Origin: Parvibaculum sp.
GTDB taxonomy: Bacteria; Pseudomonadota; Alphaproteobacteria; Parvibaculales; Parvibaculaceae
NCBI GenBank assembly: GCA_030645235.1
Contig: JAUSMV010000030.1
Span: forward strand, 682,001 to 746,000
Reading direction: 5' to 3'
DNA: 64,000 nucleotides
Shown here one piece after another: positions 27,112 through 35,719 of the stretch. Every line of letters begins with the position of its first letter. Positions within the stretch are counted from its first letter, which is position 1. The notes below the pieces were generated by a model that had not been told where the DNA came from, searched no databases, and saw only the letters and a program-made list of their open reading frames with translations. The translations under genes and the position numbers were made by a program.

Positions 27112-28035
27112 TCAGTCAGATGTAGGGGCAACCGTGCCGATGAGCAAGGTGGGGACGCCGCCGGTCGGCGGGCGTATCGTCGCGACTTCTGTGTCTTTTT
27201 TGCGGCCACGGGCAACTTCGGTCACTTCAGCCCCTTCGGCAACAAGGCGCTCCCGCGTTAAACGGATGTCATTGGTCTTCCAGGCCATGCCCCAGAGAAA
27301 ATCAACTTTGGGAGCCTTTGCCTTGTCCAGCGGCTCGACAACTTCAAGCGTAACACCACCAAGACGAAAGAAGAGTTGGCGCACACCCCATTCGGGCCGC
27401 GAATGATCAAGCGCCAGGCGGATGCCAAATTGATCGCCGAATAGTTTTTTGCAGGCATCGCCATCCGATGTCATCACCACGACATGATCGAGCGCGGAAA
27501 TTGCCGCCTCACGCGCCACACCTTCACGAATGGGGGACGGCCGTCTTTCGTCAATGCCTTTCAACGTCTCGCTGACAATGATCGTCATGTCGCGGGTCGC
27601 TTCGCGCGACATCACAGTGTCGCGCCAGCGGCGCGTGCTGCCGTCGCTGCCCAGACCTTCACCTTCGGGCGTCGCAATCGTCTCAAGGCCGCGCGCGGTC
27701 AGTTCCTTAGCGGTGGCGACCACATCATCGGTGCGCAGAAACAAAACGAAGATACCCTCGCCGCGCGCATCAAGAAAGGTTTTGACCTGTTGACCCCAGA
27801 CGCCGGGACCGATGGGGGAGACAAGTTCGATTGCCAGATTGTCCAAATCGAAATGCACATGATCGGTGCCGCCGGGGCGGTCGGTGTGCCGCCATGAGGG
27901 ATCGCGACCCAGAATGCGCGTATAGATTGCCTCAGCCTCGGCAAGATCCCGAACCGCCATGGTGATGCGGTCAAATGCAGTGACGAGCGGGGCCGGGGCG
28001 TGAGTAGAGGTGATGGGGGACGTCTTTTCCGACAT
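27112..28035 (-). CDS. VOC (glyoxalase-like) protein with two domains
   Basis: 307 residues. Two vicinal-oxygen-chelate modules are seen: residues about 18-140 (FDRITMAVRDLAEAEAIYTRILG, then HVHFDLDNLAIELVSP) and about 170-300 (LDHVVVMTSDGDACKKLFGDQFG, then LEVVEPLDKAK). The domain starts carry the metal-ligand His/Gln positions expected of the fold. Possible reactions range from lactoylglutathione lyase to ring cleavage or hydroxypyruvate chemistry; the substrate is unknown. The 28-kb serine hydrolase gene is divergent. Confidence 0.82.
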   Translation of the reverse strand: MSEKTSPITSTHAPAPLVTAFDRITMAVRDLAEAEAIYTRILGRDPSWRHTDRPGGTDHVHFDLDNLAIELVSPIGPGVWGQQVKTFLDARGEGIFVLFLRTDDVVATAKELTARGLETIATPEGEGLGSDGSTRRWRDTVMSREATRDMTIIVSETLKGIDERRPSPIREGVAREAAISALDHVVVMTSDGDACKKLFGDQFGIRLALDHSRPEWGVRQLFFRLGGVTLEVVEPLDKAKAPKVDFLWGMAWKTNDIRLTRERLVAEGAEVTEVARGRKKDTEVATIRPPTGGVPTLLIGTVAPTSD

Positions 28036-28146
28036 TTTTATTCCGTGAGACTTGCTGCTTTGAGCGACATGCTAGACTTTATGCGAGGGCTTGCGAAGCC
28101 TACAAACGCGCTTTGAATTTGAGACAAATACTTTGAGACAAATGAG

Positions 28147-29508
28147 ATGAGCAATCTGAGCCACCTGCTGAAAGACCGGCTGGACCATTACGGTGTGCCC
28201 GGCGCAGCGCTCGCCGTCTGGTCGGGCGGCAAGCTCACAGAGGCCTCGGCGGGCGTCGCCAATCTCAATACGCGTGTGCCTGTCAGCACTGATACGTTGT
28301 TTCAGATCGGCTCCATCACCAAGCTCTATGTCGCTGTGATGTGCCTGCAACTCGTCGAGCAGGGTAAGCTGACGCTGGACGACCCGATCCGCCGCTGGTT
28401 GCCCGATTTCAAACTTGCCGATGAAAACGTCGCGGCAAATGTCACACTGCGCCACCTTCTCACACATCAGAGCGGTATTGAGGGCGACTATTTCGAGGAT
28501 GCGGGACGCGGTGAAGACCGGATTGGAAAATTCGTCGGCATGCTCACAAATCTCACTCAGGTCCATCCGCTTGATGAAATGTTTTCTTATTGCAATACGG
28601 GGTTTGTCGTCGCCGGTCGGCTGATCGAAGTGGCAGGCGGACAAGGCTGGGACAAAGCGATCCGCGGCCGCATCGCCAAACCTCTCGGCACACCGGCCTT
28701 CTCAACGCTGCCTGAACAAGCGATGCGATATCTCACGGCCATCGGCCATCTCGGCGCGCCCGGCAAACTCGCCGTCACACCGATCACTTATCTTGCGCAA
28801 TCCAATGCACCGGCAGGCGCAATGTCCATGGCATCGGCGCGCGACATTGTGACATTCGCCCGGATGCTGATGGACAACGGCTTGGCCCCCAACGGCGCAC
28901 GGATCATGTCGGAAGCAAGCGCCAAGGCAATGCATACGCGCAGTGTCACTTGCCCAAGGCACATGAACATTGATGCCATCGGCCTTGCCTCGTTCATGTG
29001 GGATTGGGACGGCGACAATGCGTTCGACACATTCGGCCATGACGGCTCGACCATCGGGCAAGCAGCTTGGCTGCGTTTTCATCCCAAGAGCGGATCGGTC
29101 TTTGTGTTGCTGACCAATGGCGGCAATGGCAAGGGACTGGTGCATGAATTGATGGATGAATTTTTCAGCGCCAATGCAGGCGTGAAACCGACAGACGTAC
29201 CATCACCTGTTGCCGGTTTGAAGTTTGATGCGGCGCGCTATGTCGGGGCTTACGCCAATGTGATGGAAACGGTGGACGTATCCGACGAAGGCGGTGCGCT
29301 CGTCGCGACAATCATCCCCTCACCTGCTGCGTCCGTGATAGCAGGCACAAGGCGCGTGCCGCTTGCGCCCGTCAATGAGGAATTGTTTGTCGGCGTCGCA
29401 CCCGGCTACACGGAAACGGCGACCTATCATTTTCTGAAACCGGATGCGGCGGGTCACGCGCAATATCTCCATTCGGGTGTGCGCGCGCACAGGCGGGTTC
29501 AATCATGA
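28147..29508 (+). CDS. Serine hydrolase (class C beta-lactamase/EstB-like)
   Basis: 453 residues. The penicillin-binding-type catalytic motif S-x-x-K is Ser56-Ile-Thr-Lys59 in QIGSITKLYVAV. The second motif is Tyr-Cys-Asn in FSYCNTGF, and a HDGST segment (GHDGSTIGQAAW) takes the KTG position. No signal peptide is seen, so it is cytoplasmic. This favours an esterase or peptidase over an antibiotic-resistance enzyme. An extra 100-residue beta-rich C-terminal domain follows. The stop overlaps the next start (ATGA at 29505-29508), coupling it to an FAD oxidoreductase. Confidence 0.87.
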   Translation: MSNLSHLLKDRLDHYGVPGAALAVWSGGKLTEASAGVANLNTRVPVSTDTLFQIGSITKLYVAVMCLQLVEQGKLTLDDPIRRWLPDFKLADENVAANVTLRHLLTHQSGIEGDYFEDAGRGEDRIGKFVGMLTNLTQVHPLDEMFSYCNTGFVVAGRLIEVAGGQGWDKAIRGRIAKPLGTPAFSTLPEQAMRYLTAIGHLGAPGKLAVTPITYLAQSNAPAGAMSMASARDIVTFARMLMDNGLAPNGARIMSEASAKAMHTRSVTCPRHMNIDAIGLASFMWDWDGDNAFDTFGHDGSTIGQAAWLRFHPKSGSVFVLLTNGGNGKGLVHELMDEFFSANAGVKPTDVPSPVAGLKFDAARYVGAYANVMETVDVSDEGGALVATIIPSPAASVIAGTRRVPLAPVNEELFVGVAPGYTETATYHFLKPDAAGHAQYLHSGVRAHRRVQS

Positions 29509-30923
29509 AACCTTCCGATGACACATTGGCGCGGTTGAAGGCGGTCGTCGGCCCTAAAGGCTTTATCGACGGCGCCGACGAGATGACACCTTATCTCATT
29601 GAACGGCGCGATCTTTATCAGGGCCGCGCGGCGCTCATTTTGCGTCCGCAATCGACCGGTGAAATCTCTGCGATTATGAAAATCGCATTTGAAACCAACA
29701 CGCGCGTCGTGCCGCAGGGTGGCAATACGGGGTTGGTCGGCGGGCAGATACCCGATGCGAGCGGTGACGAAATTATCCTGTCGCTGGCGCGGATGAACCG
29801 TATCGGCGCACTTGATGCCCTCAACAATACACTTACCGTTGAAGCGGGTGTGACGCTTGCTGCCGCGCAGGACGCCGCGCGTAAGGCGGATCGTTTGTTT
29901 CCGTTGAGCCTTGCATCGGAAGGCACATGCCAGATCGGCGGTAACCTTGCGACGAATGCAGGCGGAACCGCCGTGCTGCGCTATGGCAACGCGCGGAACC
30001 TCACGCTGGGGCTTGAGGTGGTGCTGGCCAACGGTGACATCTGGAATGGTCTGAAAGGCCTCAGAAAAGACAATACGGGCTATGACATGAAGCACCTCTT
30101 CATGGGGTCCGAAGGCACGCTCGGCATCATCACCGGCGCAGTGCTAAAACTTTTTGCGCGGCCTAAATCCGTAGAGACTGCTTTCGTCGCAGTGCCGGAC
30201 GTTGACGCCGCCGTAGCCCTGCTGCGGCGCGCAGATACCGCGAGCGGCGGGCTGGTCACGGGCTTTGAGCTGATGCCGCGCATCGGCGTTGAGTTTGTGC
30301 TGAAGCATCAGGCGGGTTCCACCGATCCGCTGGGGCAGCCATCGCCCTGGTATGTGCTTGTGGAACTCAGTGCGGGCGAGACGCGCGCAGGGCGCTTGCG
30401 CGAGGTGATGGAAGCCTTGCTTGAGGCGGGCGTCGCGGAGGATGACGCAACGGACGCTGTGATTGCGGCGTCGGATGCACAACGGGCAAAACTATGGGCA
30501 ATGCGCGAAGGCATGTCAGAGGTGCAGCGGCTTGAGGGCGGCAGCATCAAGCATGACGTGTCGGTGCCGGTGTCGCGCGTTGCTGAGTTTATCACGCGCG
30601 CTTCTGAGGCGGTGAGTGCGGCGATGCCCGGCGTGCGGCCTGTGCCTTTTGGCCATGTCGGTGACGGAAATATTCATTTCAATCTCACGCAACCCGTCGG
30701 CGCAGACAAAGCCGCCTTCATTGCGCGTTGGGATGAGATGAACGCGATTGTGCACGGGATCGTGCGCGAGCTTGGCGGATCGATCAGCGCGGAGCATGGC
30801 GTCGGGCAGATGAAACGCGATGAGATTGCGACGACAAAATCAGCCGTTGAAATGGAACTGATGCGCACGGTAAAAAAAGCGCTGGACCCGAAGGGGATTT
30901 TGAATCCGGGGAAAGTTGTTTAA
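29505..30923 (+). CDS. FAD-binding oxidoreductase (D-2-hydroxyacid dehydrogenase, GlcD/Dld type)
   Basis: 472 residues. A PCMH-type FAD-binding domain carries VPQGGNTGLVGGQIPDASG and GTCQIGGNLATNAGG. The C-terminal FAD-linked oxidase domain has GHVGDGNIHFNLTQP and ISAEHGVGQMKR, the histidine-rich signature of D-lactate, D-2-hydroxyglutarate and glycolate dehydrogenases. It oxidises a D-2-hydroxy acid and passes electrons to a quinone or ETF. Which acid cannot be told. Coupled by ATGA to the serine hydrolase, which may release its substrate (inference). The stop overlaps that of the convergent CorC gene (TTAA). Confidence 0.9.
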   Translation: MKPSDDTLARLKAVVGPKGFIDGADEMTPYLIERRDLYQGRAALILRPQSTGEISAIMKIAFETNTRVVPQGGNTGLVGGQIPDASGDEIILSLARMNRIGALDALNNTLTVEAGVTLAAAQDAARKADRLFPLSLASEGTCQIGGNLATNAGGTAVLRYGNARNLTLGLEVVLANGDIWNGLKGLRKDNTGYDMKHLFMGSEGTLGIITGAVLKLFARPKSVETAFVAVPDVDAAVALLRRADTASGGLVTGFELMPRIGVEFVLKHQAGSTDPLGQPSPWYVLVELSAGETRAGRLREVMEALLEAGVAEDDATDAVIAASDAQRAKLWAMREGMSEVQRLEGGSIKHDVSVPVSRVAEFITRASEAVSAAMPGVRPVPFGHVGDGNIHFNLTQPVGADKAAFIARWDEMNAIVHGIVRELGGSISAEHGVGQMKRDEIATTKSAVEMELMRTVKKALDPKGILNPGKVV

Positions 30924-32260
30924 TCCGCGATGCGCGCGAGCGATGTGCCGATGGGGATGTTCTGCGCGGGCACGATCATCACTTTGTCGATGCGCGGGCC
31001 GTCCATGTCCACGATTTCAAAGCGGTAGCCGTTCCAGCCGAAATAGTCACCTTCACGCGGCAGACGGCCGAACCAGTTGAACATGACACCGGCCAGCGTA
31101 TTCACCTCGGCTTGTTCGTCACCCGGCAGCTTGGTGATTTCAAGCGCGCGGCGCACTTCATCGACCGAAACAAAACCATCGATGATGTAAGAGCCGTCAT
31201 CGCGCACATGGATGCCCGGATGATCGTCAACCGCGTGGTCGGACAGATCGCCGATCATCGCAAAGAAAATGTCGCTCATGGTGAGGGTGCCCACCACGTC
31301 ACCATATTCGTCGATGATGAAAGCCATGAACATGCTTTCAGATTGCAGGATCGACAAGCCTTTAAGCGCGGAAGCCGTGCGCGGGATATAGAGCGGCGGC
31401 GACTTCTTGCGCAGCAGTTCTTCATTAGTCTTGGGCGTCAGGAACAAATCCTCGACACGGATCATGCCCAGCGGTTCGCCCGTGCCGCCGCGCCGGATCG
31501 GATAGCGCATTTTTTGTTCGGCACGGATGAGGCCGAGATTTTCCTCAACCGTAAAATCTGTATCGAGCCAGACCATCTGCACGCGCGGCGTCATAATTTC
31601 GCTGACGCGCGTATCGCCCAGGCGGAACACGCGATTGACAATGTCGCGCTCGACGCCGTCGATGGCACCGGACGCGGCACCCTCTTCGACCATGTGCCTG
31701 ATTTCGTCTTCAGTGACGGAGGGCACCTGCTGACCGGTGATGCCATAGACTTTCACGACCGCCTCAGTGGACCAAGACAGCAACGTGACGGCGGGGCTCA
31801 GCATACGCGCGAGACCGCTCATCGGGCGCGCGATGGTGGCGGCAATGGCTTCGGGGTTGGTCAGCGCGATGCGCTTGGGGACCAACTCGCCCAGAATAAG
31901 CGTGAGATATGTGATGATGACGACGACGATGGTGAGCGCGATAGGTTCGGCATAGGCCGCGGCCCAGGGAATTTGCTTCAGGGCGGCGGCGACAGGCACC
32001 GAGAGCGTCGCGCCACCGAAGGCACCGGTGAAGACGCCGACCATCGTAATGCCGATCTGGACAGACGAGAGGAAGCGACCGGGTTCAGCGTGAAGCGCCA
32101 AAGCGGCATCAAACCCCGCCGTTGGCGCGTTGGTTCGCTTGCGGGCCGAGACAAGCGCCTGCAAACGCTGACGGCGTGACGAGACAATCGCCATTTCAGA
32201 CAGCGAGAAGAACCCGTTCAGCAAAATAAGCACGAGCAGGATGATTATGTCGGAGAGCAT
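30920..32260 (-). CDS. CorC/HlyC-type CNNM membrane protein with CBS domains
   Basis: 446 residues. An N-terminal DUF21/CNNM membrane domain (residues 1-200) has four hydrophobic segments, starting MLSDIIILLVLILLNGFFSL. Two CBS domains follow (about 215-340: VSEIMTPRVQMVWLD, then IDEYGDVVGTLTMSD). The C-terminal CorC_HlyC acidic domain is near YIIDGFVSVDEVRRAL and ends with PREGDYFGWNGYRFEIVDMDG. The family is linked to Mg2+/Co2+ efflux and, historically, haemolysis; adenine-nucleotide sensing by CBS is expected. The start ATG is at 32258-32260. Confidence 0.92.
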   Translation of the reverse strand: MLSDIIILLVLILLNGFFSLSEMAIVSSRRQRLQALVSARKRTNAPTAGFDAALALHAEPGRFLSSVQIGITMVGVFTGAFGGATLSVPVAAALKQIPWAAAYAEPIALTIVVVIITYLTLILGELVPKRIALTNPEAIAATIARPMSGLARMLSPAVTLLSWSTEAVVKVYGITGQQVPSVTEDEIRHMVEEGAASGAIDGVERDIVNRVFRLGDTRVSEIMTPRVQMVWLDTDFTVEENLGLIRAEQKMRYPIRRGGTGEPLGMIRVEDLFLTPKTNEELLRKKSPPLYIPRTASALKGLSILQSESMFMAFIIDEYGDVVGTLTMSDIFFAMIGDLSDHAVDDHPGIHVRDDGSYIIDGFVSVDEVRRALEITKLPGDEQAEVNTLAGVMFNWFGRLPREGDYFGWNGYRFEIVDMDGPRIDKVMIVPAQNIPIGTSLARIAD

Positions 32261-32423
32261 TGCGTTCCCAGCATCAGACCGATTTCAAGTATATAGGAAC
32301 GAAACAGGTTTGCGCGAAGAACCTTTTTGACCTTTTTTTGGTGTGGGATTGGCTGGACACAGTTCCGGCGTTCCGTGTTAGATTTCATCGCTTTCTGTGA
32401 CGAAATCCGCCGGAGAGCACCTG

Positions 32424-32882
32424 ATGTCTGACATGACACACCCCACCCCACCCGCCACCCCGACCAGAGAATCAATCCGTTTCCGTTCCGCTGAGGACGG
32501 CGACACAGAGGCGCTTGTCTCGCTTTGGGAGGCTTGCGGCCTGACGCGGGCGTGGAATGATCCGCGAAAGGATATTGAGTTTGCGCGGGCGGGCGCAACG
32601 TCCGATGTGCTGGTGGGGACGTTCAATGATGAGATCATGGCGAGCGTCATGGTCGGCCATGACGGGCATCGCGGTGCGGTTTATTACGTCTCGGTATCAC
32701 CTGCGCGGCGCGGACTTAGATTGGGGCGCGAGGTGATGGCCGCGGCGGAAGATTGGTTGCGCGGGCGTGGCGTGTGGAAACTCAATCTGCTGGTGCGCAA
32801 AACCAATGCGGGCGTCATCGGGTTCTATGAAGAGCTTGGGTATAAGGACAGCGATACGATGTCATTGCAGAAAGTGTTGTAA
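32424..32882 (+). CDS. GNAT-family acetyltransferase (YpeA-like)
   Basis: 152 residues from ATG 32424, preceded by a CGGAGAG site; a GTG 27 bases upstream is less likely. It has the acetyl-CoA-binding motif A as VSVSPARRGLRLGREVMAAAEDWL with the R-x-x-G-x-G/A-like loop. The front segment LWEACGLTRAWNDPRKDIEFA and the C-terminal NAGVIGFYEELGYKDSDTMSLQK match the YpeA subgroup of N-acetyltransferases. The acceptor is unknown. Divergent from the CorC gene. Confidence 0.9.
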   Translation: MSDMTHPTPPATPTRESIRFRSAEDGDTEALVSLWEACGLTRAWNDPRKDIEFARAGATSDVLVGTFNDEIMASVMVGHDGHRGAVYYVSVSPARRGLRLGREVMAAAEDWLRGRGVWKLNLLVRKTNAGVIGFYEELGYKDSDTMSLQKVL

Positions 32883-32892
32883 GGAAAAATAA

Positions 32893-32928
32893 GACCCTCA
32901 CCCAACCCTCTCCCGCAAGCGGGAGAGG
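32893..32928. repeat. Intergenic hairpin repeat
   Basis: GACCCTCACCCAACC leads into CCTCTCCCGC-AA-GCGGGAGAGG (32907-32928), a perfect 10-bp hairpin. This phrase is a common alphaproteobacterial extragenic repeat. It sits between the convergent GNAT and alpha/beta hydrolase genes and may end both transcripts. Confidence 0.65.
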
Positions 32929-32945
32929 ACTTTAAGGCGAGATCA

Positions 32946-33848
32946 TTATTTGTTGAGGAACGCCACCAAGAGCGGGATCACCTGATCCGGCGCTTCTTCC
33001 ATCAGCCAGTGGCCGGAACCTTTGATGATGTGGCCTTCGACATCGGGGTCCACCAATTTGCCCTGATCGATCAGGAATTGGCCGCCCGCTTTTTCGCCGG
33101 ACAGAACCATCATCGGCATGGGCAAAGGTGTCTTTGCAAATTCAGCAAAGTCTTTGGCGTCCTGCTCGAAGGCACGGAAGACTTCAAAGCCTGCCGCCAT
33201 GTGGCCGGGCTTGCCATAGGCTTTGGCGTAGAACACGCGGTCAGCTTCAGGCACCGAATGTTTCGGGTCGGCGGCAAAGTCGTTCCAGAAATGCTCGAAG
33301 TAGATGCGTTCGCGGCCATCAACGAGCGCGAGCGGCGTCGGCCCGTAGAAATGGAAATGCCAGAGGTCGCGCAGCAGCCAGACATTCGTCCAATCGCCGA
33401 CACCTGGCAGAAAGGCGTCCATCAGCACGACGCTTTTGACCTCAGCCGGATATTGCGCGGCATAGGCATAGGCGACCATGAGACCGATGTCATGGCCGAC
33501 GACATTGGCAGATGTGACGCCGAGGCTTGTCGCAAGCGCGTGAATATCCTGCGCCATGACTTTCTTGGTGTAGCCGTCTTTCGGCGTGGCGCTGTCGCCA
33601 AAGCCGCGCAGGTCGGGCGCGATGACTGTGTGATTGGTAGCGAGTTTACCGATCAAAGGCAGCCACATATGGCTCGTCTCGGCATAGCCATGCAACAGGA
33701 TGATGGCCGGACCTTTGCCTTCGGTGAGGTAATGGATTTTGACGCCGTTGACGTCGGCATATTTGCTCAACGGCGCGGCGACGGCGGGGGCAGCAAATAC
33801 GATGAGGTAAATCGCGACAAGGACGCTGAACAATTTTGACAAGGGCAT
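32946..33848 (-). CDS. Exported alpha/beta hydrolase with Asp nucleophile (epoxide hydrolase/dehalogenase type)
   Basis: 300 residues from ATG 33846-33848, preceded by AGGAG. Residues 1-25 form a signal peptide (MPLSKLFSVLVAIYLIVFAA, cut near AVAAP). The fold landmarks are HGYAETSHMW (oxyanion hole) and DLRGFGDSATP. The nucleophile elbow is VVGHDIG, so the nucleophile is Asp and not Ser. The late catalytic His is in GSGHWLMEEAPDQV. Asp at this site is the rule for epoxide hydrolases and haloalkane/haloacetate dehalogenases, which form an alkyl-enzyme ester. Export to the periplasm is predicted. The substrate is not known. Confidence 0.87.
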   Translation of the reverse strand: MPLSKLFSVLVAIYLIVFAAPAVAAPLSKYADVNGVKIHYLTEGKGPAIILLHGYAETSHMWLPLIGKLATNHTVIAPDLRGFGDSATPKDGYTKKVMAQDIHALATSLGVTSANVVGHDIGLMVAYAYAAQYPAEVKSVVLMDAFLPGVGDWTNVWLLRDLWHFHFYGPTPLALVDGRERIYFEHFWNDFAADPKHSVPEADRVFYAKAYGKPGHMAAGFEVFRAFEQDAKDFAEFAKTPLPMPMMVLSGEKAGGQFLIDQGKLVDPDVEGHIIKGSGHWLMEEAPDQVIPLLVAFLNK

Positions 33849-33923
33849 GATGGCTCCTGCTGTTTCATTTAAAACGTCAATGGAAGGAGCTTGCACCCGT
33901 TATGTGACGGAGTCTTGGAAAAG

Positions 33924-34658
33924 TTAAAACAAACTCTCCTGCCGATCATCCGTAGGCTTTGCTTTCTTCTTCGGGGTGGGCAGTTCAAGCGGAGCCAAAT
34001 ACGGGTCCAGCAGATGCGGCCCGTCATTGTGCACATAGTTCACGTCGGGGCTCACGGGGAAGGCCTCCATCAGGTCGTCGGACGCGGGAACCAGAAGCGC
34101 GTGGAGTTCTTTCAGCGGCGTGGCGGGATCGAGCCAGAGGCTGAAATTCTTCTCATCTAAGATCACCGGCATGCGGTGATGGATGGGCATAAGCGTCGCA
34201 TTCGCCTCTGTCGTGATGAGCGCGCAGCTTTCAAGCTCGGAGCCGTTCGCCGGCATCCAATTGTCCCAAATGGCGGCGATGGCAAAAGGGCCACGATCAC
34301 GGCGGCGGATGAAATGGGGCTGGCGCGGGCCTGCGCCCATCACGCGCCATTCATAGAAACCGTCAGCGGGCATTAACGCGCGGTGGTGGCGGAAGGCACC
34401 ACGGAACGAGGGCTTGTCAGCAATCGTGTCGGCGCGCGCATTAATGAGCGGCGTTGTCGGCAGTTCTTTGGACCAGGACGGCACCAACCCCCAGCGGACC
34501 AGCGCAAATTCGCGCTGCTGGGCGTGGTTGAGCCGGACAATCGGCACAGGCTGGGTGGGGGCCACATTGTAACGCGCGGGAAAATTGGGCAGATCGCCAT
34601 AACCGAGAAAGTTACGCATGGCTTCAGGCGGCGTGGTGATGGCGAGGCGTCCGCACAT
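33924..34658 (-). CDS. SOS response-associated peptidase (SRAP/YedK/HMCES family)
   Basis: 244 residues when translation starts at the ATG that places Cys at position 2 (MCGRLAITTPP, ATG 34656-34658). This is required because Cys2 becomes the N-terminal nucleophile that crosslinks to abasic sites in single-stranded DNA. Other active-site positions are present: Asn in LINARADTI, Glu in DGFYEWR and His in IHHRMPVIL. A Lys-rich tail (PTPKKKAKPTDDRQ) ends the protein. It is divergent from zur, and the Zur box lies 33 bases upstream of its start. Confidence 0.93.
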   Translation of the reverse strand: MCGRLAITTPPEAMRNFLGYGDLPNFPARYNVAPTQPVPIVRLNHAQQREFALVRWGLVPSWSKELPTTPLINARADTIADKPSFRGAFRHHRALMPADGFYEWRVMGAGPRQPHFIRRRDRGPFAIAAIWDNWMPANGSELESCALITTEANATLMPIHHRMPVILDEKNFSLWLDPATPLKELHALLVPASDDLMEAFPVSPDVNYVHNDGPHLLDPYLAPLELPTPKKKAKPTDDRQESLF

Positions 34659-34690
34659 AACAGTCTCTTTAAGGTGAGTGGCCAAAGTTG

Positions 34691-34709
34691 AATGTTATGT
34701 TGTATCATT
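34691..34709. promoter_or_regulatory. Zur box
   Basis: AATGTTAT-GTT-GTATCATT matches the proteobacterial Zur palindrome AATGTTAT-N3-ATAACATT at 8/8 positions in the left half and 6/8 in the right. It ends five bases before the zur start codon and lies 32 bases from the divergent SRAP start, so autoregulation of zur is likely. Consensus from known enterobacterial Zur sites; not scanned genome-wide. Confidence 0.75.
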
Positions 34710-34714
34710 AGCCC

Positions 34715-35188
34715 ATGACGGACGGAACAGCCCATATCCACGATCACGAACACTGCATCGACACGGCGATTGCCCGCGCACGCGAACTTTGCGGTGCGCG
34801 CGAGGTCAAGCTCACCCCCATCCGTGAGAAGGTGCTGGAAATCGTCTGGCGCAGTCACAAGCCTGTCGGCGCTTATGATGTACTCGACCAGCTTGCCCGT
34901 ACGCATAAGGCCGCGCGACCACCGACTGTCTATCGCGCGCTCGACTTTCTGATGGCCGAAGGGCTGATCCACAAGATCGAAAGCCTCAACGCTTATCTCG
35001 GCTGCGGCGAGGCGGGGCATATGCATGAAAGTCAGTTTCTGATTTGCCGGGCTTGCGGCACGGCGGAAGAAATTGTCGATGACGCGCTCGACGCAGCGCT
35101 TGATGCCGCAACGAAACGCTCAGGCTTTACCGTTGAACGCAAGGTTGTTGAGATCGCAGGCGTTTGTGCCCGCTGCCAGACTCTATAG
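34715..35188 (+). CDS. zur: Fur-family zinc uptake regulator (Zur)
   Basis: 157 residues. An N-terminal winged helix (LTPIREKVLEIVWRSHKPVGAYDVLDQL, then KAARPPTVYRALDFLMAEGLIHKIE) is followed by a dimerisation domain with the structural-zinc pairs CRACG and CARC. The sensory His-rich patch is GHMHESQ. The His-rich leader HIHDHEHC is also typical. With Zn(II) bound, Zur represses zinc-uptake genes. ATG 34715 follows the Zur box by only five bases with no Shine-Dalgarno, so the mRNA may be nearly leaderless. The zur call over fur/mur rests on the box sequence and the Cys motifs. Confidence 0.88.
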   Translation: MTDGTAHIHDHEHCIDTAIARARELCGAREVKLTPIREKVLEIVWRSHKPVGAYDVLDQLARTHKAARPPTVYRALDFLMAEGLIHKIESLNAYLGCGEAGHMHESQFLICRACGTAEEIVDDALDAALDAATKRSGFTVERKVVEIAGVCARCQTL

Positions 35189-35276
35189 AGATCAGGGCGT
35201 GTTGAACGGACGGAGCAATTCGCTACACTCGGCGTCTGTTTTTCGGGCCATCTGTTTTCCGGGTATTGAGGGTTTC

Positions 35277-35663
35277 ATGTCTTTTGCATTTCGGCGCGCT
35301 TTTATAAGCGTATTGGTGATCGCGTCACTGACGGGTTCAGCCGCCTTCGCCGCCCCCAAAGACCCCTATGCGGTCGGCACACGCAACGGGCCTTTTGTTG
35401 TCTCTGCGCGCGCGCTCAGCGAACTTGTGAAAAACGGTTATGAAATCAAAGCCAATCTCGGCAATGCGCTGATCTTACAAAAAGCCGCATCAGTTTTTTC
35501 CTGCGTCATTCCGCCGGACCCGGAGCATATGAGCTATCGCAGCTATTTCGTCTGCTCGGAACTCAAAGAACAATTCGGCCATTCGGGCAAAGCGGACAAA
35601 CCATCGTCAATGTCGCCTGTGCCGGACATGCCGCGCCTCAAAATGGACAAGCCGAAGAACTGA
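35277..35663 (+). CDS. Small exported protein of unknown function
   Basis: 128 residues from ATG 35277, with GAGGG upstream; the frame is open further 5' but that part overlaps zur. A signal peptide of about 24 residues (MSFAFRRAFISVLVIASLTG, cleaved after AAFAA) is clear. The mature part (DPYAVGTRNGPFVVSARALSE) has two cysteines (FSCVIPPDP; YFVCSELK) that could form one disulfide in the periplasm. The Pro/Met/Lys tail looks disordered. I do not recognise a family. Confidence 0.7.
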   Translation: MSFAFRRAFISVLVIASLTGSAAFAAPKDPYAVGTRNGPFVVSARALSELVKNGYEIKANLGNALILQKAASVFSCVIPPDPEHMSYRSYFVCSELKEQFGHSGKADKPSSMSPVPDMPRLKMDKPKN

Positions 35664-35719
35664 GCTTCTTTCCGGCTTGCGCAAATTCAAAATCAAAAAC
35701 AAATCTCAGGGAGAGACTG

